Assembly: GCF_900116665.1 (NCBI RefSeq)
Contig: NZ_FPBK01000014.1
Coordinates: 29,669-93,668, forward strand
Length of the DNA stretch: 64,000 bases
Reading direction: 5' to 3'
Origin: Pustulibacterium marinum
Lineage (GTDB): Bacteria > Bacteroidota > Bacteroidia > Flavobacteriales > Flavobacteriaceae
Position 1 is the stretch's first letter. Every line of letters begins with the position of its first letter. The translations under genes and the position numbers were made by a program. The notes beneath the pieces were generated by a model that saw nothing but the letters and a program-made list of their open reading frames with translations, did no database searches and had not been told where the DNA came from. This document shows positions 1-10,045 of the stretch, piece by piece.

Positions 1-634
1 CGCTTCCGTTCCAAATTACATTCTGCTGTTCTTTGGACAGTTCTTTCCACGGAATATCTACATTGAATCCGTGCGCCACACAAACTTTGTTCAATTCCTC
101 TACCGTTACCTGAGAATACACAATATAACCATTCGGCAAAGTGGTAACAATAGCTCCTTCACGCAAGGTCTTATTTGCATCCCCAACCAATTTTTCAATA
201 TCAATATACTCGGCCTCACCAATTCCACGACAGGTTTCGCAAGCTCCTTTCGGATGATTGAAAGAAAACAGTGATTTGCTCATGCTTTCTTCCGCAGCAT
301 AACGCGCAAACAGAATTCGGAAAATAGGCGTCAACTCCGATAACGTACCAAATGTAGCATTGATAGACTGAAAACGTTTGGACTGTTCTACTTTAATCAC
401 CGGAGGTAATTCGGTAATATCATCTACCAAAGCCGTTGGAATTGCGGTTGCATTCTGCTGATTGTACGCCGGTAAACTCTCTAAAAAATACCGATAGCCT
501 TCGTTACCAATAACTCCCATGGCAAGAGAAGATTTCCCCGAACCGGAGAGTCCTGTTACCACAATTAATTGGTTTTTAGGTAAGGTTAACGATACATTTT
601 TGAGATTGTTTTGGTAAGCGTTTTGAATGCGCAT
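1..634 (-). CDS. UvrA-like excinuclease ATPase, N-terminal part (UvrA2-type), truncated by window edge
   Basis: An ABC-type DNA-repair ATPase; 211 codons are visible and the frame is open to the left edge. I chose the ATG at 634 because the protein then begins MRIQNAYQNNLKNV, matching the usual start of UvrA. Walker A (GLSGSGKSSLA) is at residues 28-38. The zinc-finger region FSFNHPKGACETC begins at residue 123, whereas in canonical UvrA the equivalent segment lies near residue 245. About 120 residues, corresponding to the UvrB-binding and signature-insertion region, therefore seem to be missing, as in UvrA2-type paralogues, which are linked to drug or DNA-lesion tolerance rather than standard excision repair. 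The family call is firm; the UvrA2 subtype is inferred from this spacing. Confidence 0.85.
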   Translation of the reverse strand, partial: MRIQNAYQNNLKNVSLTLPKNQLIVVTGLSGSGKSSLAMGVIGNEGYRYFLESLPAYNQQNATAIPTALVDDITELPPVIKVEQSKRFQSINATFGTLSELTPIFRILFARYAAEESMSKSLFSFNHPKGACETCRGIGEAEYIDIEKLVGDANKTLREGAIVTTLPNGYIVYSQVTVEELNKVCVAHGFNVDIPWKELSKEQQNVIWNGS

Positions 635-700
635 GTAGACTTGATTTTTCTTTAAAAAAATCAAAGATAGCCAGAATGTTTCCCAAATGCGAATCCTTTA

Positions 701-1678
701 CTATTGCAATGTTACGGTTGTACTGGAAGGAACCACCTTCTTTAAAAAACCATTATCAGAAAAATTTAAACTATCGATAGCTAATTCTCTGTATAATTCA
801 GCATCATTATTTGTAATTCTATGGTATAAAATATAGTCTTGTCCACCTTGTTGGAAAACGGCGTGATGACCAGGTCCCAAAGTGATACTATCCTTTGAAG
901 TTGTTAAGATTGGGCTATTTTCTCCTTCCGACCAAGGACCATAAGGCGTTTTTCCTGTAGCATATCTTACCTTATAGGTACTATTGGTGCATTTTCCATC
1001 AGAATACATCAAATAATAGGTATCTTTATTTTTTATCATAAAAGGTGCTTCAAAATAATTTGGAGGTGTAATATCTTTAATCGTTTTTTCATCAAAACTG
1101 ATCATATCATCATTCAATTTAACCACAAAACAATGTCCGTTTACCCATTGTAATCCAGAACCCCAATACAGGTAAGCCGTGTGGTCATCATCTATAAAAA
1201 CTTCTGCATCTATCATATGATATTCCGGAAACATATTGCCTTTAATAAACGGTGTTCCATCTGTTTTTGCATTTTTCCAAGGTCCCAAGGGATGCTCGCT
1301 TATACCTACCCAAACTTCACTACCCACTGAAACATACATATAAAAATTACCATTTTCAGCCTGAATTACAGAAGGAGCCCAAACGCGACTATCATTTGAA
1401 GTTGGACTTGAACAAATAGTTTTTGTAGGCCAGTTTAGGTGTTTTTGTTCCCAGTTTAATAAATCTGAAGATTCAAAAACGGCCAATTCTTCTCCTCCCC
1501 AAGGATCCATAGTGGCATAGACATAAAATTTGCCTTCATATTTCACTATGGAAGGATCAGCAAAATCTCCTTCAATTATTGGACTTTTGATAGTTACCTC
1601 TTTATGATCTTTACACTGAAAAAAAGAAAATGAAACTATGCTTATCATCAAATAAACTGTAATTTTTTTTAAATACAT
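701..1678 (-). CDS. Glycoside hydrolase family 43 lipoprotein
   Basis: Five-bladed propeller GH43 enzyme, probably an exo-acting arabinofuranosidase, xylosidase or galactosidase. The signal peptide ends in SFFQC (Cys22), so it is probably an outer-membrane lipoprotein. The three acidic residues of the family can be placed: catalytic base Asp41 in ADPS, pKa modulator Asp157 in MIDAEV, and general acid Glu210 in FEAPF. The WAPSV motif is at residues 100-104. The length of 325 residues is a bare catalytic domain with no binding module. It lies 105 bp downstream of the HTCS gene and is the promoter-distal end of the PUL. Substrate cannot be read from the sequence. Confidence 0.88.
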   Translation of the reverse strand: MYLKKITVYLMISIVSFSFFQCKDHKEVTIKSPIIEGDFADPSIVKYEGKFYVYATMDPWGGEELAVFESSDLLNWEQKHLNWPTKTICSSPTSNDSRVWAPSVIQAENGNFYMYVSVGSEVWVGISEHPLGPWKNAKTDGTPFIKGNMFPEYHMIDAEVFIDDDHTAYLYWGSGLQWVNGHCFVVKLNDDMISFDEKTIKDITPPNYFEAPFMIKNKDTYYLMYSDGKCTNSTYKVRYATGKTPYGPWSEGENSPILTTSKDSITLGPGHHAVFQQGGQDYILYHRITNNDAELYRELAIDSLNFSDNGFLKKVVPSSTTVTLQ

Positions 1679-1783
1679 GAAATTTATTTTTAGTTGATTT
1701 TTTTGATTAAAATTAAGAGCAATCGGTCAATTGTGTATGTATAAATAATTCAAAAACATAGACTCATCGCCTTTTATACATTT

Positions 1784-4700
1784 TTATTTGAGCAAACTAC
1801 TTGGCGATTTACCAAACTGTTTTTTAAAGCATCTACTAAAATACAGCGGATCATTGAACCCTACTTGATCAGCAACTTCACTCACATTGTATTTCTTAGT
1901 TTTTAGTAACTGTGCTGATTTTTTCAATCGAATGGTTCGAATAAATTCATTTGGGGACATATCCGTTAGTTGCGTTATTTTTCGATATAGTTTGGATGAA
2001 CTCATACCCAATTCGTCACTTAAAATATTGGAGGTTAAATTTGGATCTGCTATGTGCACTTCTATAAATTCTTTTACTTTACTTATCAGGTCTACATCCA
2101 GGGGAGAATGTGCTAGCGTCAATGCGTCGCTTTCCTCATCTCCAGAAAACTTCTGTTTTAAATCTGCATGAATTTTTATAATGTTATCAATCCTTGTCTT
2201 GAGTAATGCAGGATCAAATGGTTTCACCAAATAACCATCTACGCCTATTTGATATCCTTTCATTCGGTTTTCATTTTCGGCTAATGCTGTCAATAATATA
2301 ACGGCAATATGACTTAGATTATCGTCATTTTTCAATACTTCTACAAACTGAAATCCGTCCATTACGGGCATCATCACGTCTGCTACACATAAAACCGGTT
2401 TTTCCTTTTTACAAATAGTAAGTGCCTCTTCACCATTTTCAGCCTCAAAAACCTTGTAAAAATCTGATAGATATTCTACTACATATTTTCTAAGTTCAGA
2501 ATTGTCATCTACAATAAGAATTGTTTGTTTTACATCGGTATTTGTTTTTGCTTTTTTAGGAGCATTTCCTTGAAGAGATGCTTCTATCTGACTGACGGAA
2601 ATTAACGTTTCTGTGGGTTCTTTTTCTTCTACAAATGTGAATATTTCTTCAGGATCAAAAGCCTCTTTAAAAACAGGTAAAAGTACTGTAAAAGTACTGC
2701 CCACATTGGGTTCACTCTCTACTTTGATTTCGCCTTTATGCAAGGTAACCAAAGCTTTTACGAAGGACAATCCTATACCTGTACCTGTGGTACTTTCTTT
2801 ACTATTATTTGCTTGATAAAATCTAGAAAATATTTTCTCTTGACTTTCCAACGGTATTCCTATACCGTCATCGCTCACCTCAATGACCAGGTTATTTTTT
2901 TCTTCTCCCTGAAATCCTATGAACAAATCTACCGTACCATAGGCATTGGTAAACTTCATGGCATTGGAAAGTAGATTAAATAAAATTTTGTTGTACTTAT
3001 CCTTGTCTATCCAACATTCAAGAGAGGTTTCATCAACGTGCAAATTGAAGGTGATATTTTTACTATCCGCTAATTCTATAAAAGAGCTGAATATATTTTT
3101 GGTACTAATTAAAATATCATTTTGGCTTACTTTGAGTTTTAATTCTCCTGTCTCTGCTCTTCTAAAATCTAAAATTTGATTCACCAAACGCAGTAATCTG
3201 TTCGCATTTTGATAGATAAGATCTATTCTTGAACGTGTGTATGTATTTTCTTTTTCTTGCTCAAGAAGCTGTTTGGTTGGTCCAAGAATAAGTGTCAATG
3301 GAGTTCTTAGTTCATGAGATATGTTTGTGAAAAATCGTAATTTTTCATTATTCAGTTTTTCATCTCGTTCTCTTTTTACCTTTTCTGTTAATAACTCTTG
3401 CTTTAGTTTTATTCTGAATTTCAATTGCTTTCTTAGCAAATAAAACATTAAAACTATCGTAAAAATTATGAGTACTATTCCCTGAAAAGAATTCCAAAAA
3501 GTAGGTAATACGGTAATCGCATAAGCCGCTTCTTCGCTCCAGTTACCATCACTATTAGCAGATTGTAACTTGAAGGTATACTCTCCGGCAAACAAATTTG
3601 TATACTGAACTGTTCTAGAATCGCTTGAGGTTTCTATCCAATCTTCATCAAAGCCTTCCAATTTATATTTGAACTTATTCAAAGAAGGATTTGTATAAGA
3701 CGGAGTTGAAAATTGAATTGAAAAATTCCGGTTTGAATAATCTAGTAGTGCTTTTCTATGATAATTGATGCCTCGCTCAAAGATAACCTGGTCATTGATA
3801 GTATCGTTTGGAAGTACTTCTTTGTTTTGAACTTTAAATTCTGTAATGATAGGTTTTGGACTTATTTCATTCTCCTTAATTAGGTGTGGAGAAAAAGAGA
3901 TAACTCCTTCCTTTGCTCCTACATAAATCAAAGAATCGTTGAAATTTAAAAAACCGCTTGAACTAAAAACATCGAGCCTATTTCCACTAAGTACATGATA
4001 AATTTTGGCTGTATTCATTTCGGTATCATAACTTGCAATGGTGTTGTTGTTCATATTGAACCATATGTTATGATTTCCGTCTAAAACCATATCGATCACC
4101 CATTTCCCTTGTAAACCATTGGGAACTTCAACAGTCATAAAATTATCTTTTATTGCATCGTATTTAGCAATTCCATTTCTGGTTGCAGCCCAAACATTGT
4201 TCTTATGATCTATCAAGATGTCGCTAACGTTTTCATGTGGTAATCCAATAGTTCCGTGAGCTTCCGATGTGTATTTTTTTATCTCACCTGTAGAAAGATG
4301 ATATTTAACAGCTCCGGTTTCTGTTGCAAACCAAATTTCGTTTCCAATACGTTTCATTTTATTAATGTCGTAATTAGGTAACAAATCAGTTGAACTCTCA
4401 AAAACCTTCATAGTATTCGTATTGAAAAATTTAGCTCCTTTACCAAAAGAACTTACCAATAAAGTATCTCCAAACAATTCAAAATCTGTGATAGGCACGT
4501 TTTCAAAACCACCAGCTACAACCTTATAGCTATTCAGCAAATAATCGTATACTAAAATATCTCCGTTCCAAGAACCTGAATAGAATGTTTTTCCATCTTG
4601 AGAATAGATACTTGCTATTTTTGGAATTCCTTTTTTGAGCGGAACAATGTGTTTATTTTTTGTAATAAAAAGTCCGTTATGCCAAGTGGCTACAATAATT

Positions 4701-5833
4701 TCATTGCGAAGTGTTTTGGCAAAACCTCTAATTTTTGGAGCTTTATCTGCAATGTATTTAGAAATATCTTTGTTTAAATTGAATTGATTTTCAAAAGGAT
4801 CGTATTTATCCAAACCATCTTCAGTACCAATCCAAAGCACACCAGATTTATCAAAATACAACGAATAGATCAAATTGTCTATCAAAGAAGAATTGTCTGA
4901 AAGCATAGCATAATGCCAATCAAAATTACCGGTTGCAATACCTTCTAAACTATCGCAAACCAATAAGCCTCCTAAAGTTCCAACCCAATATTTTCCATCG
5001 GGAGCTTTAGTGACAGCATTGAAATGTGGCCCCAAGCTTTCTTTCACTGTTTCATCCTTAAGCGCTATTTCTTCAAAACCATCTTTTGAGATATTTAGTT
5101 TAAAAAGTCCCTCGCGAGTTCCTGCAAAAATAGATGACTTAGCATCTTCATAAATAAAATTGAGATAAGGATTTTTGACATCTGAATTACTCACATGTAA
5201 TTCGTAGGTATTTAATTTGCTGATGTTTCCTTGAGCATCTAATTGAATTTTAGCGATAGCAGCTTCTCCAAAACTTCCTATCCAAATAGTGCCAATCGAA
5301 TCTTCATAAATCACTTTGATGTATTCAAAATTAGGAATAAGCACTTTGGTAAACGTTTCATTTTCTACATTGAGCACGTATAAACCTTTGGTTTTGGTAC
5401 CTACCCAAACTTGTTCAAATTTATCTACATGGACTGATCTTATTTCTTCATCGGGTAAACTGTTGGCAGAATCGCCGGGGAGAAAAGTTTTAAAAATATG
5501 TGTTTCTGTGTTATACAACGTTAAACCGCGCCTTGTACCTATCCAAAGATGGTGCGTTGGTTCATGAAATTCCAAAGCAGTAATATCATCATTAAACATG
5601 GCGCCATTGTTTATAGCTGCGCTGAGATAAGATTTGAACTGATATCCATCGAATCTATTCAAACCACCGAAAGTACCTAGCCACAAAAACCCACGATCGT
5701 CTTGCACAATATGACGTACAGAATTATGACTCAACCCGTCGGTATCATCATAATGTTCAAATTTTAACTCCTGTGAAATTGCCGAGAAGTAACAACTAAG
5801 CAGTAAAGCAACAAGTAAATAGTAATTTCTCAA
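1784..5833 (-). CDS. Hybrid two-component system (HTCS) regulator of the PUL
   Basis: Single-polypeptide sensor-regulator, 1349 residues, which in this family binds a glycan fragment in the periplasm and activates the neighbouring susC promoter. Order of parts: signal peptide; a long run of Reg_prop propeller repeats (about 25-680, with recurring WIGT and WVGT motifs); a Y_Y_Y domain (about 690-770); one membrane span (about 785-810); HisKA with phospho-acceptor His840 in NISHELRTPL; HATPase_c with N box (NLLSNAMKF), G1 (DDGIGIP) and G2 (GTGIGLSF); a receiver with phospho-acceptor Asp1152 in ADVMMP; and a C-terminal AraC-type helix-turn-helix. All phosphorelay residues are intact. It sits between the GH115 and GH43 genes with gaps of 87 and 105 bp, so it may have its own promoter. 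Confidence 0.95.
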   Translation of the reverse strand: MRNYYLLVALLLSCYFSAISQELKFEHYDDTDGLSHNSVRHIVQDDRGFLWLGTFGGLNRFDGYQFKSYLSAAINNGAMFNDDITALEFHEPTHHLWIGTRRGLTLYNTETHIFKTFLPGDSANSLPDEEIRSVHVDKFEQVWVGTKTKGLYVLNVENETFTKVLIPNFEYIKVIYEDSIGTIWIGSFGEAAIAKIQLDAQGNISKLNTYELHVSNSDVKNPYLNFIYEDAKSSIFAGTREGLFKLNISKDGFEEIALKDETVKESLGPHFNAVTKAPDGKYWVGTLGGLLVCDSLEGIATGNFDWHYAMLSDNSSLIDNLIYSLYFDKSGVLWIGTEDGLDKYDPFENQFNLNKDISKYIADKAPKIRGFAKTLRNEIIVATWHNGLFITKNKHIVPLKKGIPKIASIYSQDGKTFYSGSWNGDILVYDYLLNSYKVVAGGFENVPITDFELFGDTLLVSSFGKGAKFFNTNTMKVFESSTDLLPNYDINKMKRIGNEIWFATETGAVKYHLSTGEIKKYTSEAHGTIGLPHENVSDILIDHKNNVWAATRNGIAKYDAIKDNFMTVEVPNGLQGKWVIDMVLDGNHNIWFNMNNNTIASYDTEMNTAKIYHVLSGNRLDVFSSSGFLNFNDSLIYVGAKEGVISFSPHLIKENEISPKPIITEFKVQNKEVLPNDTINDQVIFERGINYHRKALLDYSNRNFSIQFSTPSYTNPSLNKFKYKLEGFDEDWIETSSDSRTVQYTNLFAGEYTFKLQSANSDGNWSEEAAYAITVLPTFWNSFQGIVLIIFTIVLMFYLLRKQLKFRIKLKQELLTEKVKRERDEKLNNEKLRFFTNISHELRTPLTLILGPTKQLLEQEKENTYTRSRIDLIYQNANRLLRLVNQILDFRRAETGELKLKVSQNDILISTKNIFSSFIELADSKNITFNLHVDETSLECWIDKDKYNKILFNLLSNAMKFTNAYGTVDLFIGFQGEEKNNLVIEVSDDGIGIPLESQEKIFSRFYQANNSKESTTGTGIGLSFVKALVTLHKGEIKVESEPNVGSTFTVLLPVFKEAFDPEEIFTFVEEKEPTETLISVSQIEASLQGNAPKKAKTNTDVKQTILIVDDNSELRKYVVEYLSDFYKVFEAENGEEALTICKKEKPVLCVADVMMPVMDGFQFVEVLKNDDNLSHIAVILLTALAENENRMKGYQIGVDGYLVKPFDPALLKTRIDNIIKIHADLKQKFSGDEESDALTLAHSPLDVDLISKVKEFIEVHIADPNLTSNILSDELGMSSSKLYRKITQLTDMSPNEFIRTIRLKKSAQLLKTKKYNVSEVADQVGFNDPLYFSRCFKKQFGKSPSSLLK

Positions 5834-5920
5834 AAAATTTACCTTTTATTAAAGATTCACTAATATAGAAAGTTTTTATGTTTCTGCTAGAAAACCTTTT
5901 AAAAACTATTGAAAAGAAGG

Positions 5921-8902
5921 TTATTTACGTGTTTCTTTCGGAAAATTATAACTAGATTTCTTACCTCCAAGATCTATTAAAATTTGATCGAGCATGACAC
6001 CAGGATCTACCATATAAATGGTAAGCCTGTGTTTTCCTGGTTTTTCGATAGTGGTTTTAAAAGATTGAATGGCCGAATTTTTCAACACGTTTGCTTTCCA
6101 AGTTTCACTTCTTCCTTCCGTTTTAAAATCAACAATCACAGGTGAGGCATCATCTACCGCGACTGCAAAACGAACTCCGGATCCTTCAAAAAAGGCATGC
6201 GTTGGCAACGTTCTCAAGTAAATACTAGCTTCTCCTTTATTAAACGTGTAGAAATCATAATGAAGTGCCGCACTTTCATCCTTCATTTTACTGATCTTAG
6301 TTATAGAAGCTGCTGTTCTTGGCAAGGCTACTATGGTTTTTCCTGCGTAACCAATTCCGTCTAAAACTTCAAAATTAGCTGCTTTTCCTTTTGTAAGATC
6401 AGAAAAATGTGCCGCATTGATGACCACAAAACCTTTATCCTCTACAAAACCATGAAAATCATCCAGTTCAGAAAACTGAGGATTGTAAACGGAAACTCCC
6501 ACAGTTTTTGTTTGATGGTTTGAACTGATTTCTATTGCTGAATTAATTTTATAACTTGGTGGAATTAATTGATAATCGTGTCCCAACGGAGCTTCTTTTA
6601 AAGGTTTTGCCTTTGGTACTTTGCTCCAATCTATGGTAACCCAAATACGTTCTTCCGGATGGTTTTTATCTAAAAAACCATCTGATTTTGAAAGTTGAAT
6701 CCAGTCATTTTTAACACTAGATTTCCACTCCAAACGATTGCTCCCTTTTAAAAATACATCTATATAATAAGTACTTTTGGTATATGCATTGAACACCGGT
6801 AATGTTTGGGCAAAAGAATTAATAATTGCTGTATTCCATTCCATTTCATGACCTTCCAAAGCTAAGCCAAAACTTGTTTCCTCAACCTCATCAACACTTG
6901 CTGTAACAGGTTTTTGAAAAACCGGTAAATTTCGCGGAGCATCGTTCATAATATATTTCCATTTACCATTGCTTATACTATCATTAAAAAATTTAGTATC
7001 ATTTTGAATTGCTTCATAAGCTAAGGCCGACTGCTCGGCAAAATACCTAGCACTTGTACGATTTTGTTTTGCTACAAATTGGTTTTTATAAGCATATAAC
7101 CATTTAAAATTCATGTTGGCAGTACTCATTAACGGATAATAAACCAATTGAAAAAATGCTGCTTTTTGAGCATCGGGAATTTGCTGTGAAAGTTGTTCTA
7201 TATTTTCTGAAATTTCCTTGTAAGCAGATACACGTTGCCCTACTTCATCTCCATAATGAATTTGTGTCAAAGCAGTTTCATTAGCTTTGGTTACTGGCTC
7301 TACACTACTCCAAGCCATGAATTCTGGTCTTCTTGTAAACGACAGAGAATCGTTTTTTCTAAACAAGGCATTTAGCTGTTGGCTGTTTTCTTTACCAAAC
7401 TTTTGAGTAAGCCATGCTATTCTATGCGACTGAACAGCATTACTTTTCTGAAAAGAATCCATATTCCAGGCCATGTCTAAAAACAAGTCCATATTATATT
7501 CATGTGGTTTGATATCGCCCACATTCAAAATCCATAAATTCCGAGCATTAAACTCATAAGCTTTTGACATTTCTTCCCATAACAAAACAGGATTGGTACT
7601 GTTCAACCATAAATAATCGTGCGGACGTCCCCAATACGAGGTATGATAATAAACCCCGGCTCCTCCACTTCTTTGCTGTTCTTCCGGATTGCTCAACTGT
7701 CTGATGTAACCATAATTATCATCGGTCCAAACCAAGGTTACATCTTCCGGAACTTTTAATCCATTTTGATAATAATGCAACACCTCTTTATAAGGCACAA
7801 AAATTTGCGGTTTTGGGACTTTAGCATTGTGATATTTATCTAAAATTGCACGCTGGTCTTCTATTACTTTTTCTAACAATGTTACTTGTGCTTTGGTATC
7901 ATCTGTCTCAACGATCATGGGAGAATCATGTTCTCCGCGCATTGCCAAGGTATACATACCTTCGTAATTTTTTGTTTCTTTTGCTCGCTTATCAAAAAAG
8001 TTTTTAATGGTTTCGGCATTGGTATCATATCTATATGCTCCCATTGTTTTATGATTCCATTCTTTATTGATGTTAGAAAGCATTGGCTCTGCGTGCGAAG
8101 TTCCTATCACAATCGCATAATCATCCGCTACTTTTTTGTTTTCAGGATACGAATAAAAAGCACCTGTACAGGAATGCATGGCTGGCCAAATGGTATTGGC
8201 TCTTAAACGCAACAATAATTCAAAAGCCTTGGCATAGGTTTTAGGGCCAATATCGCCCAATTCTTGTTCAAAGTTTAAAGCTGCCCAACGCTGTAATCCC
8301 CAATCTTCATCATTCAAAAAAACACCTCTGTACTTTACCGAAGGTTCGCCATAAGTTTTTGGAGTTATGGAAATACTGATTTCCTCATTTTTCTCTGGTT
8401 GTACATCTGCCCACCATTCCCACGGAGATACTCCTAACATTCGTGAAATTTCTAAAATCCCATAAGCAGTTCCTCTTCTATCAGAACCCACAATTACCAA
8501 TGCCTTTTCCACATTTTTAAAAGGTTGATGAACCATAAGAATTTTGTAGGTTTCCCATTTATTTTGAACATCCTGAACTTGTATTTTTTGCTGTTGAATA
8601 AGCTCATTGATCAACTTACTCTTTCCTATAGTTCCGGCCAAAATGCACTGATTTGATACCGTATTTTGAATATTTATTTTTTGATCGGTGATTGACAAAA
8701 TATCTTTCTGAAGCAATTCGGCCGCTATTTGTACTACCTTCGGTTCCTTTTTATCTATCACAATCGTCGTGGAAGTTGAAGAACTCACGATACTAAAGTT
8801 TTCTTGTGCAGACATCCAAACGGTCATTAAAAGGAAAACTAGCAATTGAACTTTTTTAAAACTATTTTGAAATTTATGTACGCTTTGATTTGAAAAGATC
8901 AT
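5921..8902 (-). CDS. Glycoside hydrolase family 115 alpha-glucuronidase
   Basis: Large secreted enzyme (993 residues) of GH115, the inverting exo-alpha-1,2-(4-O-methyl)glucuronidase family. Characteristic stretches: SPWEWWADVQP in the N-terminal domain, RGVFLNDEDWGLQRWA at the start of the TIM barrel, RANTIWPAMHSC, MRGEHDSP, LVWTDDNYGYIRQL, and YYHTSYWGRPHDYLWL followed by GDIKPHE. A C-terminal all-beta domain (about 840-990) completes the usual full-length architecture. An N-terminal hydrophobic segment near residues 18-31 ending SAQ looks like a signal peptide. Its start is only 3 bp after the stop of the upstream acetyltransferase gene, so the two are co-transcribed. It implies terminal alpha-glucuronic acid in the substrate. 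Confidence 0.93.
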   Translation of the reverse strand: MIFSNQSVHKFQNSFKKVQLLVFLLMTVWMSAQENFSIVSSSTSTTIVIDKKEPKVVQIAAELLQKDILSITDQKINIQNTVSNQCILAGTIGKSKLINELIQQQKIQVQDVQNKWETYKILMVHQPFKNVEKALVIVGSDRRGTAYGILEISRMLGVSPWEWWADVQPEKNEEISISITPKTYGEPSVKYRGVFLNDEDWGLQRWAALNFEQELGDIGPKTYAKAFELLLRLRANTIWPAMHSCTGAFYSYPENKKVADDYAIVIGTSHAEPMLSNINKEWNHKTMGAYRYDTNAETIKNFFDKRAKETKNYEGMYTLAMRGEHDSPMIVETDDTKAQVTLLEKVIEDQRAILDKYHNAKVPKPQIFVPYKEVLHYYQNGLKVPEDVTLVWTDDNYGYIRQLSNPEEQQRSGGAGVYYHTSYWGRPHDYLWLNSTNPVLLWEEMSKAYEFNARNLWILNVGDIKPHEYNMDLFLDMAWNMDSFQKSNAVQSHRIAWLTQKFGKENSQQLNALFRKNDSLSFTRRPEFMAWSSVEPVTKANETALTQIHYGDEVGQRVSAYKEISENIEQLSQQIPDAQKAAFFQLVYYPLMSTANMNFKWLYAYKNQFVAKQNRTSARYFAEQSALAYEAIQNDTKFFNDSISNGKWKYIMNDAPRNLPVFQKPVTASVDEVEETSFGLALEGHEMEWNTAIINSFAQTLPVFNAYTKSTYYIDVFLKGSNRLEWKSSVKNDWIQLSKSDGFLDKNHPEERIWVTIDWSKVPKAKPLKEAPLGHDYQLIPPSYKINSAIEISSNHQTKTVGVSVYNPQFSELDDFHGFVEDKGFVVINAAHFSDLTKGKAANFEVLDGIGYAGKTIVALPRTAASITKISKMKDESAALHYDFYTFNKGEASIYLRTLPTHAFFEGSGVRFAVAVDDASPVIVDFKTEGRSETWKANVLKNSAIQSFKTTIEKPGKHRLTIYMVDPGVMLDQILIDLGGKKSSYNFPKETRK

Positions 8903-8905
8903 TAC

Positions 8906-10042
8906 TTAAATTTTTATGTATATTTTTCTTTTATCTAATATCCAACCGATGCTCCAGCACAGTAGCATGAACAGTACCGCTACAAGAAAAGCTCCGAAAC
9001 TTCCTGGAAAAATCTGCTGAATTATTGCTTCGCTAAAAAACTCAAAAGCATCTTTATCACCTACAGAAATGCGCCTTAATATCACATAGAAAAGTTCGGA
9101 AAACAAATAGATGAATAATGGATTTTTGCCAAAGACCTGAAAGAAATACACGCCTTTTTGCTGTTTTTTTATTTCGATAAAATAGAGTAACATAGCCATT
9201 AAAACGCTATCTATGCCACAGGTATACAACACAAAAGAACTGGTCCAAAGCTTTTTATTGATCGGAAAAAACAAATCCCACGCTAATGCTGCAATAATTA
9301 GTAAAAAGCCTAGTAAAAAAAGTTTGGCAATTCCCTCATAACTGCTTCCTTTTTGTTGCACAAAAACACCAACAAGGTAACCAATGATTACATTTACCAA
9401 AGATGGTAACGTGCTCAACAAACCTTCTGGATCAAAAATAAGAGCGTCTCTCTTATACATATGGTTATCGCCAATGATCCATTTATCAAATTGTGTGGCG
9501 GCATTGGTAGCCATATCCATAAAATCGGCTGTTCCTGCAAAAAACAAAAGCACTAACCAATACACAAAAAGTACTGCTATGCTTAGTATAATTAAGTGCT
9601 TGTTTTTTAGAAAACGTATGAGTAATGCCACAAAAAAATAGCAAATGGCAATACGCTGCAAAACGCCCATAACGCGAGTTTCTTCAAACGGATATAATGC
9701 CCATTCTCCATTTACTTTATGGAAAAAAGGAAACCAATACATGAGAAAACCTAGTAAAAAAATGATGCTACTACGCTTTAAAACTTTAGCAAAATACTCT
9801 TTATTTGAAACTGAACTTTTGTTCAATGAAAAGCTCATTGCATTTCCCATAGCGAAAAGAAACGAAGGAAAAACCAGATCGGCCAATGTAAATCCTGACC
9901 AATCTGCATGTACCAAAAAAGGATACATATCGGCCCCTGTTCCCGGTGTATTTACAAGAATCATCATGCAAATAGTGGCACCTCGAAAAACATCTAAAGC
10001 TAAAAATCGTTTTTTATGATTGGTTGGTTGCAATGATTCCAT
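8906..10042 (-). CDS. DUF5009 / HGSNAT-like multi-pass membrane acyltransferase
   Basis: Integral membrane protein of about ten hydrophobic segments (378 residues), related to heparan-alpha-glucosaminide N-acetyltransferase and bacterial NagX/DUF5009 proteins. The N-terminal motif RFLALDVFRGATICMM followed by HADWSGFTLADLVFPSFLF is diagnostic for the family. HGSNAT takes acetyl from cytosolic acetyl-CoA and places it on the amino group of a terminal alpha-glucosamine on the other side of the membrane. Here it is 3 bp from a GH89 gene, the family that removes alpha-N-acetylglucosamine. The sequence supports the family and the pairing; transmembrane acetylation of glucosamine in this organism is inference. 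It could instead acetylate another sugar. Confidence 0.85.
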   Translation of the reverse strand: MESLQPTNHKKRFLALDVFRGATICMMILVNTPGTGADMYPFLVHADWSGFTLADLVFPSFLFAMGNAMSFSLNKSSVSNKEYFAKVLKRSSIIFLLGFLMYWFPFFHKVNGEWALYPFEETRVMGVLQRIAICYFFVALLIRFLKNKHLIILSIAVLFVYWLVLLFFAGTADFMDMATNAATQFDKWIIGDNHMYKRDALIFDPEGLLSTLPSLVNVIIGYLVGVFVQQKGSSYEGIAKLFLLGFLLIIAALAWDLFFPINKKLWTSSFVLYTCGIDSVLMAMLLYFIEIKKQQKGVYFFQVFGKNPLFIYLFSELFYVILRRISVGDKDAFEFFSEAIIQQIFPGSFGAFLVAVLFMLLCWSIGWILDKRKIYIKI

Positions 10043-10045
10043 CTT

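Noticed and set aside
639..667. Hairpin TTGATTTTT/AAAAATCAA between GH43 and uvrA-like gene as terminator
   Set aside because: The stem is almost entirely A-T and weak, so I cannot claim it as a terminator, although one is expected here.
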